Below are positions 21,882 to 33,860 of a stretch of DNA of 64,000 bases, piece after piece (position 1 is the stretch's first letter; each line of letters starts with the position of its first letter). A model generated the notes under the pieces. That model was not told the origin of the DNA. It did not search any database and was given only the letters and a program-made list of their open reading frames with translations. The position numbers and the translations under genes were made by a program. Origin of the DNA: Mycobacterium sp. MFM001 (GTDB taxonomy: Bacteria; Actinomycetota; Actinomycetes; Mycobacteriales; Mycobacteriaceae); assembly GCF_003402475.1 (NCBI RefSeq), contig NZ_BFAB01000001.1, positions 434,001 through 498,000 of the forward strand, written 5' to 3'.

Positions 21882-22402
21882 ACGACGACGACGCGATGGA
21901 CCTGGTCCGGCGCACGTTGGAAGAGGCGCGCGGCGCAGCGCGCAGCCAGGGCAAAGACGTCGGGCGCGGGCGCCGACTGCTGCCGCCGGGCCGCCGCGTC
22001 GCCGGCACATCCGGCCGCCGACGGTGGTCCGGGCCGGGTCCCGACCACCGCGACCCGCAACCGCTCGGCACCGCCGCACGCGAGGTGGCCAAGAAGCACG
22101 GCTGGTCGCTGCGGGTCGCCGAAGGAGCGGTGTTCGGCCAGTGGCCGTCGGTGGTCGGCGAGCAGATCGCCGAACACGCCACCCCGACCGGCCTGCGCGA
22201 CGGAGTGTTGAGTGTGTCCGCGGAGTCCACGGCCTGGGCAACCCAGCTGCGGATCATGCAGTCGCAGCTGATCGCAAAGATCGCCGCGGAGGTCGGCGAC
22301 GGTGTCGTGACGTCCCTAAAGATCACCGGCCCGGTCGCGCCGTCGTGGCGAAAAGGGCCACTACATATCGCCGGACGAGGACCACGTGACACCTATGGTT
22401 GA
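21878..22402 (+). CDS. DciA-like DUF721 protein (Rv0004 homologue)
   Basis: 174 residues from ATG 21878 ([12 protein letters not shown]), overlapping the recF stop. The N-terminal third is basic and disordered; the C-terminal part holds the DUF721 domain (about 75-150: [21 protein letters not shown] and [14 protein letters not shown]). DUF721/DciA proteins are the ancestral replicative-helicase loaders in bacteria that lack DnaC/DnaI. Its place between recF and gyrB near oriC supports that role; direct evidence is lacking here. Confidence 0.88.
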   Translation: MNDDDAMDLVRRTLEEARGAARSQGKDVGRGRRLLPPGRRVAGTSGRRRWSGPGPDHRDPQPLGTAAREVAKKHGWSLRVAEGAVFGQWPSVVGEQIAEHATPTGLRDGVLSVSAESTAWATQLRIMQSQLIAKIAAEVGDGVVTSLKITGPVAPSWRKGPLHIAGRGPRDTYG

Positions 22403-22550
22403 TGAATCGCAGGATCGGCTGAGGGGCATCACAGCGGCGCGGCGCGGGTCGTCAAGCGTCCTGACGCAGGCTACAGCGAAAAATTCCGTATACGGCGCGG
22501 ATAGCTGTGCAGAAACACCCTCGCAGAGTCGGTGCAGGCGCTCGTTATAG

Positions 22551-24650
<2,100 letters not shown>

Positions 24651-24661
24651 ACGAGGAATAG

Positions 24662-27172
24662 ATGACAGACACCACGCTGCCACCGGGCGGTGGCGCCGCC
24701 GATCGCGTTGAGCCGGTCGACATCCAGCAGGAGATGCAGCGCAGCTACATCGACTATGCGATGAGCGTGATCGTCGGGCGTGCGCTTCCCGAAGTGCGCG
24801 ACGGCCTCAAGCCGGTGCACCGCCGGGTGCTCTACGCGATGTTCGACTCCGGGTTCCGCCCGGACCGTAGCCACGCGAAATCGGCGCGCTCCGTTGCTGA
24901 AACGATGGGCAACTACCACCCGCACGGCGACGCGTCGATCTACGACACCCTGGTGCGGATGGCGCAGCCGTGGTCGCTGCGCTACCCGCTGGTCGACGGC
25001 CAAGGCAACTTCGGCTCGCCTGGCAACGACCCGCCAGCCGCGATGCGATACACGGAAGCGCGGCTCACTCCCCTCGCCATGGAGATGCTGCGCGAAATCG
25101 ACGAGGAAACAGTCGATTTCATTCCCAACTACGACGGCCGGGTGCAAGAGCCGACGGTGTTGCCCAGCCGGTTCCCCAACCTGCTGGCCAACGGTTCGGG
25201 CGGCATCGCGGTCGGCATGGCCACCAACATTCCGCCGCACAACTTGCGCGAACTCGCCGAAGCGGTGTTCTGGTGCCTGGAGAACTTCGACGCCGACGAA
25301 GAGGCGACGCTGAAGGCGGTCACCAAAAAGGTCAAGGGTCCCGACTTCCCCACGTCCGGATTGATCGTCGGCTCGCAGGGCATCGCCGATGCGTACGCCA
25401 CCGGTCGCGGCTCCATCCGGATGCGCGGAGTCGCTGAGATAGAAGAAGATTCGCGCGGCCGCACGTCGCTGGTGATCACCGAGTTGCCCTATCAGGTCAA
25501 CCACGACAACTTCATCACCTCGATTGCCGAACAGGTCCGCGACGGCAAGCTCGCCGGGATCGCCAACATCGAAGACCAGTCCAGCGACCGCGTCGGTCTG
25601 CGCATCGTCATCGAACTCAAGCGTGACGCCGTCGCCAAGGTGGTGCTGAACAATCTCTACAAGCACACCCAGCTGCAGACCAGCTTCGGCGCCAACATGC
25701 TGGCGATCGTCGACGGGGTGCCGCGCACCCTGCGGCTTGACCAGCTGATCCGCCACTACGTCGACCACCAACTCGACGTGATCGTGCGGCGCACCACCTA
25801 CCGGCTGCGAAAAGCCAACGAGCGAGCCCACATTCTGCGCGGTCTGGTCAAGGCGCTCGACGCGCTCGACGAGGTGATCGCGTTGATCCGGGCATCGGAA
25901 ACCGTCGACATCGCCCGCCAAGGTTTGATCGAGCTGCTCGACATCGACGAGATCCAGGCGCAAGCCATCCTGGACATGCAGCTGCGGCGCCTGGCGGCGT
26001 TGGAGCGCCAGCGCATCATCGACGACCTCGCCAAGATCGAAGCCGAAATCGCCGACCTGGAAGACATTTTGGCGAAACCGGAACGCCAGCGCGGCATCGT
26101 GCGCGACGAACTCAAAGAGATCGTCGACAAGCACGGCGACGACCGGCGCACCCGCATCGTGGCGGCCGACGGCGACGTCAGCGACGAGGACCTGATCGCC
26201 CGCGAGGACGTCGTCGTCACGATCACCGAAACCGGCTACGCCAAACGCACCAAGACCGACCTGTACCGCAGCCAGAAACGCGGCGGCAAGGGCGTGCAGG
26301 GCGCGGGCCTCAAGCAGGACGACATCGTCGCGCACTTCTTCGTGTGCTCGACGCACGACTGGATCCTGTTCTTCACCACCCAGGGCCGGGTGTATCGAGC
26401 CAAGGCGTACGACTTGCCGGAGGCGTCGCGGACCGCGCGCGGCCAACATGTGGCGAACCTGCTGGCCTTCCAGCCCGAAGAGCGCATCGCGCAGGTCATC
26501 CAGATCAAGAGCTACGAGGACGCTCCGTACTTGGTACTGGCCACCCGCAACGGCTTGGTAAAGAAGACCAAGCTGACCGATTTCGACTCCAACCGGTCGG
26601 GCGGAATTGTGGCGATCAACCTGCGTGACGGCGACGAGCTGGTCGGCGCGGTGCTGTGCTCGTCCGACGACGACCTGCTGCTGGTCTCGGCTAACGGCCA
26701 GTCCATCCGGTTCTCGGCAACCGACGAGGCGTTGCGGCCGATGGGCCGGGCGACGTCGGGTGTGCAAGGGATGCGGTTCAACGCCGACGACTACCTGCTC
26801 TCGCTGAACGTGGTCCGCGAAGGCACATATCTGCTGGTCGCGACGTCAGGCGGCTACGCCAAGCGCACCGCGATCGAGGAGTACACCACGCAGGGCCGCG
26901 GCGGTAAGGGCATCTTGACCATTCAGTACGACACCCGGCGTGGCAAGCTGGTTGGGGCGCTGATTGTCGACGATGACAGCGAGGTGTACGCCATCACCTC
27001 CGGCGGCGGGGTGATCCGCACCGCGGCACGACAGGTCCGCAAGGCCGGACGGCAAACCAAGGGCGTGCGGTTGATGAACTTGGGCGAGGGCGACACACTG
27101 TTAGCCATCGCACGTAACGCCGAAGAAGCCGCCGTAGCCGACGGCGAGTCGGGCACCGAACCCGACGCATGA
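24662..27172 (+). CDS. gyrA: DNA gyrase subunit A
   Basis: 836 residues. Breakage-reunion domain with catalytic tyrosine Y130 ([10 protein letters not shown]) and a C-terminal beta-pinwheel with the GyrA box QKRGGKG. The quinolone-resistance region reads GDASIYDTL. Its A91, S92 and D95 are the wild-type residues at M. tuberculosis positions 90, 91 and 94, so no resistance mutation is visible. No intein interrupts the catalytic site, unlike some mycobacteria. GAGGAA precedes the start. Confidence 0.98.
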   Translation: MTDTTLPPGGGAADRVEPVDIQQEMQRSYIDYAMSVIVGRALPEVRDGLKPVHRRVLYAMFDSGFRPDRSHAKSARSVAETMGNYHPHGDASIYDTLVRMAQPWSLRYPLVDGQGNFGSPGNDPPAAMRYTEARLTPLAMEMLREIDEETVDFIPNYDGRVQEPTVLPSRFPNLLANGSGGIAVGMATNIPPHNLRELAEAVFWCLENFDADEEATLKAVTKKVKGPDFPTSGLIVGSQGIADAYATGRGSIRMRGVAEIEEDSRGRTSLVITELPYQVNHDNFITSIAEQVRDGKLAGIANIEDQSSDRVGLRIVIELKRDAVAKVVLNNLYKHTQLQTSFGANMLAIVDGVPRTLRLDQLIRHYVDHQLDVIVRRTTYRLRKANERAHILRGLVKALDALDEVIALIRASETVDIARQGLIELLDIDEIQAQAILDMQLRRLAALERQRIIDDLAKIEAEIADLEDILAKPERQRGIVRDELKEIVDKHGDDRRTRIVAADGDVSDEDLIAREDVVVTITETGYAKRTKTDLYRSQKRGGKGVQGAGLKQDDIVAHFFVCSTHDWILFFTTQGRVYRAKAYDLPEASRTARGQHVANLLAFQPEERIAQVIQIKSYEDAPYLVLATRNGLVKKTKLTDFDSNRSGGIVAINLRDGDELVGAVLCSSDDDLLLVSANGQSIRFSATDEALRPMGRATSGVQGMRFNADDYLLSLNVVREGTYLLVATSGGYAKRTAIEEYTTQGRGGKGILTIQYDTRRGKLVGALIVDDDSEVYAITSGGGVIRTAARQVRKAGRQTKGVRLMNLGEGDTLLAIARNAEEAAVADGESGTEPDA

Positions 27173-27221
27173 GCTACCGCCGGCCGCCGCGACGGCCGGA
27201 CGCAGAGGTAAGGAGCCCGTG

Positions 27222-28106
27222 GTGACGTCACCGAACGAGCCGGGACACCCCGGACTGGGCGACAGCCCCAACGGGAACGGCTCGGTCGACGGCGCGGGCG
27301 TGCACCGCTCCGAACCCCGCCCCACCCCGCGCCAAGGCTCCGATGCCGGCTCCGACACGGGCGGGACGCCGCCGTGGCAGCGCAGCGGCCCTCGGCCGTC
27401 GCCGCCGCAGCATCGCCCGCCGTCGGACACCGCGGGCCAACACGAACGGCGGTCCTCGGGCCACTCCCCCGGCGTCGAAGCGCGGCTGACCCGGTTCATC
27501 TCGGGCACAGCGGCCCCCGGCGCAAACGCGACGCCGCAGGGCAGTCACGCGAAGACTCAGGAGCCCGACGCCCCGCCCGCCCGCGGTGAGAGTCGGCACG
27601 GCGAGACCTACGGCAGCGAGCTGCCCGATCTGTCCGGGGTTGCGCCGCGGCCGGCACCACGCAAACCGGTGCCGGACCGCGGGCCCGAGACGTCGTCGAC
27701 CGCGGGCCGCCCGACAAGCCGGATCCATGTGTCAGGCCGGTCCCGGGGCCCGGTGCGGGCCAGCATGCAGATCCGCCGGATCGACCCGTGGAGCACGTTG
27801 AAGGTGTCTTTGGTGTTGTCGGTCGCGCTGTTCTTCGTCTGGATGATCGCCGTCGCCTTCTTGTATCTGGTCCTCGGCGGCATGGGCGTGTGGAGCAAGC
27901 TCAACAGCAACGTCGGCGATCTGCTGAACAACACCAGCGGCAGCACCGAACTCGTCTCCAGCGGCACGATCTTCGGCGGCGCGGTGTTGATCGGCCTGCT
28001 GAACATCGTGCTGCTCACCGCGATGGCCACGATCGGTGCGTTCGTCTACAACCTGACGACCGACCTGATCGGCGGCGTCGAAGTGACGCTGGCAGATCGG
28101 GACTAG
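27222..28106 (+). CDS. DUF3566 membrane protein (Rv0007 homologue)
   Basis: About 294 residues. The first 185 residues are a Pro/Gly/Ser-rich, probably disordered cytoplasmic region. The conserved DUF3566 domain follows ([18 protein letters not shown]) with two membrane spans, about 195-220 and 245-275, ending in LADRD. Tandem GTG codons at 27219 and 27222 are both possible starts; 27222 gives VTSPNEPG, matching the homologue. Co-oriented 46 bases after gyrA. The function is unknown. Confidence 0.85.
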   Translation: MTSPNEPGHPGLGDSPNGNGSVDGAGVHRSEPRPTPRQGSDAGSDTGGTPPWQRSGPRPSPPQHRPPSDTAGQHERRSSGHSPGVEARLTRFISGTAAPGANATPQGSHAKTQEPDAPPARGESRHGETYGSELPDLSGVAPRPAPRKPVPDRGPETSSTAGRPTSRIHVSGRSRGPVRASMQIRRIDPWSTLKVSLVLSVALFFVWMIAVAFLYLVLGGMGVWSKLNSNVGDLLNNTSGSTELVSSGTIFGGAVLIGLLNIVLLTAMATIGAFVYNLTTDLIGGVEVTLADRD

Positions 28107-28152
28107 CGCGGCGACGATGCAGAGCGCGTAGCGCGATGGGGAGGAGCAGCGC
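28107..28152. repeat. Degenerate MIRU-like intergenic repeat
   Basis: Directly after the DUF3566 stop, the sequence GCGACGATGCAGAGCG...GGAGGAGC.GCGC resembles the mycobacterial interspersed repetitive unit and the much better copy at 58214-58270. The reading frame seen in true units is broken here, so this looks like a relic. Confidence 0.5.
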
Positions 28153-28213
28153 AATCGGGATTAGCAGCAGGGCGGTCGAGTGCGGTAATCTCGTCGCTCG
28201 GTCGTCCGCGTGC

Positions 28214-28287
28214 GGGCCTATAGCTCAGGCGGTTAGAGCGCTTCGCTGATAACGAAGAGGTCGGAGGTTCGAGTCCTCCTAGGCCCA
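28214..28287 (+). tRNA. ileT: tRNA-Ile (GAT)
   Basis: 74-base cloverleaf: acceptor GGGCCTA/TAGGCCC, D arm TAGCTCAGGCGGTTAGAGC, anticodon GAT at 28248-28250, T arm GGAGG-TTCGAGT-CCTCC. The CCA end is not encoded. Confidence 0.97.
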
Positions 28288-28426
28288 CAACCATGTGTTC
28301 GCCCAGACGCTTCGTGAGATTGCTGTTGCCGTTGGCCGCCCTCGCGGCGACAGCGGCCGTGGTCCGGTCCCGGCGGGGTGTCGAGGTCTGGCACGTGGCC
28401 GCTGACCAAACCGCGGACCGCGGCGA

Positions 28427-28499
28427 GGGGCCTTAGCTCAGTTGGTAGAGCGCTGCCTTTGCAAGGCAGAAGTCAGGGGTTCGAATCCCCTAGGCTCCA
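28427..28499 (+). tRNA. alaT: tRNA-Ala (TGC)
   Basis: 73-base cloverleaf: acceptor GGGGCCT/AGGCTCC with one G-T pair, anticodon TGC at 28460-28462, T arm AGGGG-TTCGAAT-CCCCT. CCA is not encoded. The 139 bases separating it from tRNA-Ile hold no gene. Confidence 0.97.
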
Positions 28500-28505
28500 C
28501 AGTCG

Positions 28506-28931
28506 TTACGGGCGTGGCTGCACATCCACACTGGGCGGGCGCGGCGACGGCTCCGGGCGCGACGAGCGGCGGATGATCGAGAACGCGACCGCGCCACCGG
28601 CCAAGGCCGCCACCGCGATGCCCGCAATCACCCACGGACGCTTGCTGCGGCGCTGAGCCCGACGCGCCTGTTGCAACGCTTCGGGCAGGCCGGCAACCAC
28701 TTCTTGTGCGGCGGCCAGTTCCTGCGCGATGGTCTCCTGGGCGCTCTGTAGGTCCCGCGCGAGCCGGCCCTCCTGGTAGCGGCGACGCAGGTTCGACGCC
28801 CCCGCCTGCGCGGAGTGCACACCTAGGCCGACGACGCCGCGCGTGACGTCCACCGGCCCCACCGCCGTGTAGGCCAGCCCCCGGGTCAGTCGCTGCCGCG
28901 GGGTCAACCCGATCTTCGTCGTCGCGCTCAT
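28506..28931 (-). CDS. cwsA: Cell wall synthesis protein CwsA
   Basis: 141 residues, orthologous to Rv0008c (145). A cytoplasmic N-terminal portion with helical, coiled-coil-prone sequence (about 45-95, QEGRLARDLQSAQETIAQEL) is followed by one membrane span (about 98-118) and a short Pro-rich outer tail. In M. tuberculosis CwsA interacts with CrgA and the polar scaffold Wag31 and helps keep rod shape. crgA lies 1.2 kb away on the same strand. Confidence 0.85.
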   Translation of the reverse strand: MSATTKIGLTPRQRLTRGLAYTAVGPVDVTRGVVGLGVHSAQAGASNLRRRYQEGRLARDLQSAQETIAQELAAAQEVVAGLPEALQQARRAQRRSKRPWVIAGIAVAALAGGAVAFSIIRRSSRPEPSPRPPSVDVQPRP

Positions 28932-29039
28932 CTGCCGCCTTTCTGCCGACCGTCGTAAAGCTCCACCCTGCCATCATTGCCACGTCTGCGGGCCCGATGC
29001 ACGGCTACCGGCACCGGCCGGCGGGCAGCCACGGTGGTG

Positions 29040-29588
29040 ATGGCAGACTGTGATGCCGTGACTACCAGCCCAATTCAGACTGCCACTGCCACGCTGCACA
29101 CCAACCGCGGCGACATCAAGATCGCACTGTTCGGGAACCACGCTCCCAAGACCGTCGCCAACTTCGTGGGTCTGGCGCAGGGCACCAAGGACTATTCGAC
29201 CGAGAACGCCTCCGGCGGAACGTCCGGCCCGTTTTACGACGGCGCGATCTTTCACCGGGTGATCAGCGGCTTCATGATCCAGGGCGGCGACCCGACGGGC
29301 ACCGGCCGTGGCGGCCCGGGCTACAAGTTCGCCGACGAGTTCCACCCGGAGCTGCAGTTCGACAAGCCCTACCTGCTGGCGATGGCCAATGCCGGGCCGG
29401 GCACCAACGGCTCGCAGTTCTTCATCACGGTCGGCAAGACGCCGCACCTGAACCGGCGGCACACCATCTTCGGCGAGGTCGTCGACCCGGAGTCGCAGAA
29501 GGTCGTCGATGCGATCGCTGCCACTCCCACCGACCACAGCGACCGGCCCACCGAACCCGTCGTGATCGAGTCGGTCACCATCTCCTAA
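29040..29588 (+). CDS. ppiA: Peptidyl-prolyl cis-trans isomerase A (cyclophilin)
   Basis: 182 residues from ATG 29040 ([11 protein letters not shown]), the same length as Rv0009. Cyclophilin fold with [19 protein letters not shown] (about 72-90) and the active-site block [15 protein letters not shown] (about 120-134). It catalyses proline isomerisation during folding; no signal peptide is present. The start matches the homologue rather than the longer open frame at 28977. Convergent with the next gene, overlapping 4 bases. Confidence 0.95.
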   Translation: MADCDAVTTSPIQTATATLHTNRGDIKIALFGNHAPKTVANFVGLAQGTKDYSTENASGGTSGPFYDGAIFHRVISGFMIQGGDPTGTGRGGPGYKFADEFHPELQFDKPYLLAMANAGPGTNGSQFFITVGKTPHLNRRHTIFGEVVDPESQKVVDAIAATPTDHSDRPTEPVVIESVTIS

Positions 29589-30004
29589 ACCGACGGCGCG
29601 TACCCGGCCTCGGTGAGCGCGTCGAGCACCTCCAACGGATTGGTGCCGAGGTCCCACCGCGAGAAGATCAGCAGGGAATCGTCGGCGGTCTCGATCTCCA
29701 GTAGCCGGGTCTTGCGTCCGATACGCCGGAACTCGGTGATCCGGACGATCTTGATGTCGGGGCGTCGCAAAAGCTGCGTTCGCAACCATCCCCGAACCAG
29801 CAGGCCGTCGGGGGTGATTGCCAGCTTGGGCCGGGCGCGCCACGAAACGCTTGCAAACAAGATCAAACCCACGGCGGCAATACCTGTGAGTATCCTGCCA
29901 GGCGTGTCTGTGACCACAGTCACACATGCGATAGCCATCACGATGCCGACGACGCCACAACCTGCGATTCCGGCCGTGGAGGGTGCCCACTCGGTTTGCT
30001 GCAC
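29585..30004 (-). CDS. PH-domain membrane protein (Rv0010c homologue)
   Basis: 139 residues from GTG 30004 ([12 protein letters not shown]); ATG 30049 would add 15 residues not seen in the homologue. Two close membrane spans (about 10-30 and 35-52) precede a bacterial PH-like domain ([20 protein letters not shown]...[10 protein letters not shown]). Function unknown. It sits between ppiA and crgA in the division-gene cluster. Confidence 0.8.
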   Translation of the reverse strand: MQQTEWAPSTAGIAGCGVVGIVMAIACVTVVTDTPGRILTGIAAVGLILFASVSWRARPKLAITPDGLLVRGWLRTQLLRRPDIKIVRITEFRRIGRKTRLLEIETADDSLLIFSRWDLGTNPLEVLDALTEAGYAPSV

Positions 30005-30159
30005 GGGCTTGCTAGACCGTCCTACCTTCGGCGATGCAGTTATCCACAAGCGCTATCAACAATGGGGATGAATCACACGCGTGTGATTGAGTAGGCGAGG
30101 TGTTGCCAGCACAGTAACCGCACACACGTCAAATGAATTCATTACGGCACCGGCGACTG

Positions 30160-30441
30160 CTACCGCCACCGCATGGTGAGCAACAAACCGGTGATCATGA
30201 AAGCAAACGCCACGGCGTAGTTCCACGGCCCCAGTTCTGCCATCCAGTCCAGCACCGCCGGCGCGTTAGGTCCGGTGGCCGCCAGCTGGAACACCATCAG
30301 CCAGATCAGTCCGATCAACATCAACCCGACGAACAACGCGACGAACCAGACGCTGGAGGGGCCAGCTTTGACCTTGACCGGCGTCCGGCTTACCGGACTC
30401 GCGGCGAAGTCGCTTTTCTTGCGGACCTTGGACTTGGGCAT
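30160..30441 (-). CDS. crgA: Cell division protein CrgA
   Basis: 93 residues from ATG 30441 ([11 protein letters not shown]), identical in length to Rv0011c. Short basic cytoplasmic N-terminus, then two membrane helices (about 31-53 and 70-90) joined by a Pro-containing loop. It recruits or stabilises FtsZ, FtsI, PknA/B partners and CwsA at the division site. The open frame extends 10 residues upstream, which I judge not to be coding. Confidence 0.95.
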   Translation of the reverse strand: MPKSKVRKKSDFAASPVSRTPVKVKAGPSSVWFVALFVGLMLIGLIWLMVFQLAATGPNAPAVLDWMAELGPWNYAVAFAFMITGLLLTMRWR

Positions 30442-30514
30442 CGGTACCTCAGGACAGTCGAGCGGATGCAACGATAAAGACTAACCCACCCGAACACCTG
30501 CGAACGGGGAGCCG

Positions 30515-31279
30515 ATGGCCAAACCGAGGACGGGCCGCGCCACCAGCGGCCGCGCCCTGTGGCGCGTCGGCGTCCCCCTGGTGTGCCTGTTGGCCGGTTT
30601 GCTGCTGGGGGCCACCCACGGGGTGTCCCGAGGTGGCGAGATCCGCCGGAGCGACGCGCCGCGGCTGGTCGACCTGGTCCGTGAGGCGCAGTCGAACGTC
30701 GACGGGCTGTCCAGCGAACGCGACCGGTTGGCCGCCGCAATCGACTCCACCCACGGCCGGTCGGCGGATGCCGCGCTGGCGGCGATGCAGCGGCGGTCCG
30801 CGGAGTTGGCTGGCGACGCCGGCTTGGACCCGGTTCACGGGCCGGGGCTGGTGGTGACGCTCACCGACGCGCAGCGCGACGCCAACGGCCGCTTCCCGCG
30901 CGACGCCTCGCCCGACGATCTCGTCGTCCACCAGCAAGACATCCAGGCCGTCCTCAACGCGTTGTGGAGCGCCGGCGCGGAGGCGATCCAGGTGCAGGAC
31001 CAGCGCATCATTGCCACCTCGGCGCCGCGCTGCGTCGGAAATACGTTGCTGCTCAACGGGCGTACGTACAGCCCGCCGTACACGATCACCGCGATCGGAG
31101 ATCCCGGCGCCATGCAGGCCGCGTTGGCCGCCGCTCCCCTGGTGACCCTCTACAAGCAGTATGTGGTGCGGTTCGGGCTCGGCTACACCGAACAGGTCAT
31201 GCCCGACGTGCGGGTCGCCGGGCACACCGAACCGGTGCGGATGCACGTCGCACAGCCGGCCGGTCCGGTGAGCTACTGA
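30515..31279 (+). CDS. DUF881 membrane-anchored protein (Rv0012 homologue)
   Basis: 254 residues. One N-terminal signal-anchor (about 17-36), a short coiled-coil region (about 50-90) and the DUF881 domain (about 105-245, with HQQDIQAVLNALWSAGAEAIQVQDQR). Outer-face proteins of this family occur next to division genes in actinobacteria and Firmicutes; no activity is established. Divergent from crgA. Confidence 0.85.
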   Translation: MAKPRTGRATSGRALWRVGVPLVCLLAGLLLGATHGVSRGGEIRRSDAPRLVDLVREAQSNVDGLSSERDRLAAAIDSTHGRSADAALAAMQRRSAELAGDAGLDPVHGPGLVVTLTDAQRDANGRFPRDASPDDLVVHQQDIQAVLNALWSAGAEAIQVQDQRIIATSAPRCVGNTLLLNGRTYSPPYTITAIGDPGAMQAALAAAPLVTLYKQYVVRFGLGYTEQVMPDVRVAGHTEPVRMHVAQPAGPVSY

Positions 31280-31330
31280 GCGCCCCGGGTCTGTCGCAGC
31301 GACCCGCTGCGCCCTGAGTAACCTGGCACG

Positions 31331-32002
31331 ATGCGGATCCTGGTCGTCGACAACTACGACAGCTTCGTCTTCAACCTGGTGCAGTACCTCGGGCAGCTCG
31401 GCGTCGAGGCGCAGGTGTGGCGAAACGACGACGCCCGGCTGTCCGACCACGCCGCGGTAGCCGCCGAGTTCGACGGCGTGCTGCTCAGCCCTGGGCCCGG
31501 CACGCCCGAACGCGCCGGCGCCTCGATCGGCCTGGTACATGCCTGCGCGACGGCGCGCACCCCGCTGCTGGGCGTGTGCCTGGGGCACCAAGCCATCGGC
31601 GTGGCATTCGGCGGCACCGTGGACCGTGCCCCCGAGTTGTTGCACGGCAAGACAAGCAGCGTGTTCCACACGAATGTCGGTGTGCTGCAAGGACTTCCGG
31701 ATCCATTCACGGCAACCCGCTATCACTCCCTGACGATCCTGCCGGAGACTTTGCCCGCCGAGCTGGAGGTGACCGCCCGCACCCGCAGCGGCGTGATCAT
31801 GGGGGTGCGGCACACCGAGCTGCCCATCCACGGGGTGCAGTTCCATCCCGAGTCCATCCTCACCGAGGGCGGGCACCGGATGCTGGCTAATTGGCTGGCC
31901 TACTGCGGGCATCCCCGCGACGACGCGTTGGTGCGTCGGCTGGAAGACGAGATCGTGAAAAGTACTGCCGCGCTGCCGGCTACTGACCGAACTTCAGCGT
32001 GA
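31331..32002 (+). CDS. trpG: Anthranilate/para-aminobenzoate synthase glutamine amidotransferase component
   Basis: 223 residues, class I glutamine amidotransferase. Nucleophile C83 in GVCLGHQAIG and the His/Glu pair H172/E174 in GVQFHPESIL complete the triad. It releases ammonia from glutamine for chorismate amination, making anthranilate (tryptophan) or 4-amino-4-deoxychorismate (folate). In mycobacteria the single gene probably serves both, hence the alternative name pabA. Its 3' end overlaps pknB by 23 bases, tail to tail. Confidence 0.93.
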   Translation: MRILVVDNYDSFVFNLVQYLGQLGVEAQVWRNDDARLSDHAAVAAEFDGVLLSPGPGTPERAGASIGLVHACATARTPLLGVCLGHQAIGVAFGGTVDRAPELLHGKTSSVFHTNVGVLQGLPDPFTATRYHSLTILPETLPAELEVTARTRSGVIMGVRHTELPIHGVQFHPESILTEGGHRMLANWLAYCGHPRDDALVRRLEDEIVKSTAALPATDRTSA

Positions 32003-33860
32003 TCGGGCCGTCCTTGTTCACGCCCTGCCCCGCCGCCGGGCTCTGGTAGACGATCCGGTTGTGCTTGTCGCCGCCGGCGTCGACGTCGGCGCCCTTGACC
32101 AGCACACCCGTCCAGCCCAGCGCCCGCAGCTGCGGTTCGGCGTCGGTCCAGAACATGCCGGACAGGTCGGGCATCGTGAACTGGTTGCCCTTGGACACCT
32201 GTAGCTCGATCACCGAGTCCAGCGGCACTGTCGCATCGGCAGGCGGATTCGTGCCGACCACCTCGCCGGCCGGTCGGGAGCTGTCCACGGCGGCCTCGGT
32301 GAACTTGGTGAAGCCGTACACCGTGAGGTTCTTTTGCGCCAGCTCGACGGGCTGCCCGGTGACGGCGGGGATCTGCTTGGTCGCCGGACCGGATCCGACG
32401 ATGACGGTGATCTCGTTGGTGATCGCCGAGGTCTGATTGGCCGGCGGATTGGTCCCGATCACCCGGTCTTTCATCTCGGGCGTCGACGGCGAATTGACTT
32501 GCTTGAACCGTCCGAAGCCCGCGGCCTTCAACTTCTTCACCGCCGACGCGTAGCTCAGCGACGAGACGTCGGGCACCTCACGCTGCTCGGGTCCGGTGGA
32601 GACGTTGATCGTGATCTCGTCGCCGGCGCCCACCGAGGAGTTGGCGCCGGGATCGGTGCCGATCACGTGGTCGGGCGGAACCGTCGAATCGGGCTTTTGC
32701 TGCGTGCGGGTCTTGAAGCCGCGGTTCTGCAGCGCCGCAATGGCATCGGCGGATGCCTGGCCCCGCACGTCGGGCACCTGCACATTGCGCATGTTGCCGC
32801 CGAACGTGTTGATGACGATCGTCACGACCACGGTCAGCACGGCCAGCACCGCCACCGCGATCAGCCAGCGGCCCACCGAACCGACATTGCGGTCCTTGGC
32901 GAAGTCGAGCTGTTGGCGCGGCAGCGGGTCGGTCTGCGGCCCCACCGGACCGGTGGGATGCGACGCCATCATCGACGTGCGCTCGGCGTCGGTGAGCACC
33001 TTGGGCGCTTCGGGCTGTTCGCCGTTGTGGACCCGGATCAGGTCGGCGCGCATCTCCGCGGCGGTTTGATAGCGGTTGTCGGGATTCTTGGCCAGGGCCT
33101 TGAGCACGACGGCGTCGAGCTCAGGAGAAATGCCCTCGTGCCGCTGCGACGGCGGGATGGGGTCCTCGCGGACATGCTGGTAGGCCACCGCGACCGGGGA
33201 GTCACCAACGAAAGGTGGTTCGCCGCAAAGTATTTCGTAAAGCACGCACCCCAGCGAATAGACGTCGGAGCGGGCATCGACCGGTTCGCCGCGGGCCTGC
33301 TCGGGTGACAGGTACTGCGCCGTGCCGATCACCGCCGCGGTCTGGGTGACGCGGTTACCGCCGCTGTCGGCGATCGCGCGGGCGATGCCGAAGTCCATCA
33401 CCTTGACCGCATTGTTGTTGCTGATCATGATGTTGGCCGGCTTGACGTCGCGGTGGATGATCCCGTGCTGGTGCGAGAAGTTCAGCGCCTGGCAGGCGTC
33501 GGCGATCACCTCGATGGCCCGCTTCGGCGGCATCGGGCCGTCGGTGTGCACGATGTCGCGCAGCGTGACCCCGTTGACGTACTCCATCACGATGTACGGG
33601 AGCGGCCCGGCGTCCGTCTCCGCCTCGCCGGTGTCGTACACCGCGACGATCGCCGGGTGGTTCAGCGCCGCCGCGTTTTGCGCCTCACGCCGGAATCGCA
33701 GATAGAAGCTGGGGTCGCGGGCCAAATCCGCGCGCAGCACCTTGACGGCGACGTCGCGGTGCAACCGGACGTCGCGGGCGAGGTGAACCTCGGACATGCC
33801 GCCGAAGCCGAGGATTTCGCCCAGCTCGTAGCGGTCGGACAGGTGTTGCGGGGTGGTCAT
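31980..33860 (-). CDS. pknB: Receptor-like serine/threonine kinase PknB
   Basis: 626 residues. Kinase domain 11-275 with P-loop GFGGMSEV, K40, catalytic D138 (HRDVKPAN), DFG at 156-158 and activation-loop T172 and T174 (VTQTAAV). One membrane span (about 331-352) is followed by four extracytoplasmic PASTA domains (about 355-626) that sense muropeptides and lipid II. Essential regulator of cell-wall growth; substrates encoded in this window include CwlM, the MviN pseudokinase, FhaB and probably PbpA. TAATG junction with pknA. Confidence 0.98.
   Translation of the reverse strand: MTTPQHLSDRYELGEILGFGGMSEVHLARDVRLHRDVAVKVLRADLARDPSFYLRFRREAQNAAALNHPAIVAVYDTGEAETDAGPLPYIVMEYVNGVTLRDIVHTDGPMPPKRAIEVIADACQALNFSHQHGIIHRDVKPANIMISNNNAVKVMDFGIARAIADSGGNRVTQTAAVIGTAQYLSPEQARGEPVDARSDVYSLGCVLYEILCGEPPFVGDSPVAVAYQHVREDPIPPSQRHEGISPELDAVVLKALAKNPDNRYQTAAEMRADLIRVHNGEQPEAPKVLTDAERTSMMASHPTGPVGPQTDPLPRQQLDFAKDRNVGSVGRWLIAVAVLAVLTVVVTIVINTFGGNMRNVQVPDVRGQASADAIAALQNRGFKTRTQQKPDSTVPPDHVIGTDPGANSSVGAGDEITINVSTGPEQREVPDVSSLSYASAVKKLKAAGFGRFKQVNSPSTPEMKDRVIGTNPPANQTSAITNEITVIVGSGPATKQIPAVTGQPVELAQKNLTVYGFTKFTEAAVDSSRPAGEVVGTNPPADATVPLDSVIELQVSKGNQFTMPDLSGMFWTDAEPQLRALGWTGVLVKGADVDAGGDKHNRIVYQSPAAGQGVNKDGPITLKFGQ

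Noticed and set aside
24662..27172. Intein or quinolone-resistance mutation in gyrA
   Set aside because: The catalytic-tyrosine region is uninterrupted and the resistance-determining residues are wild type. Thr after the Asp (DTL) is a common natural variant.
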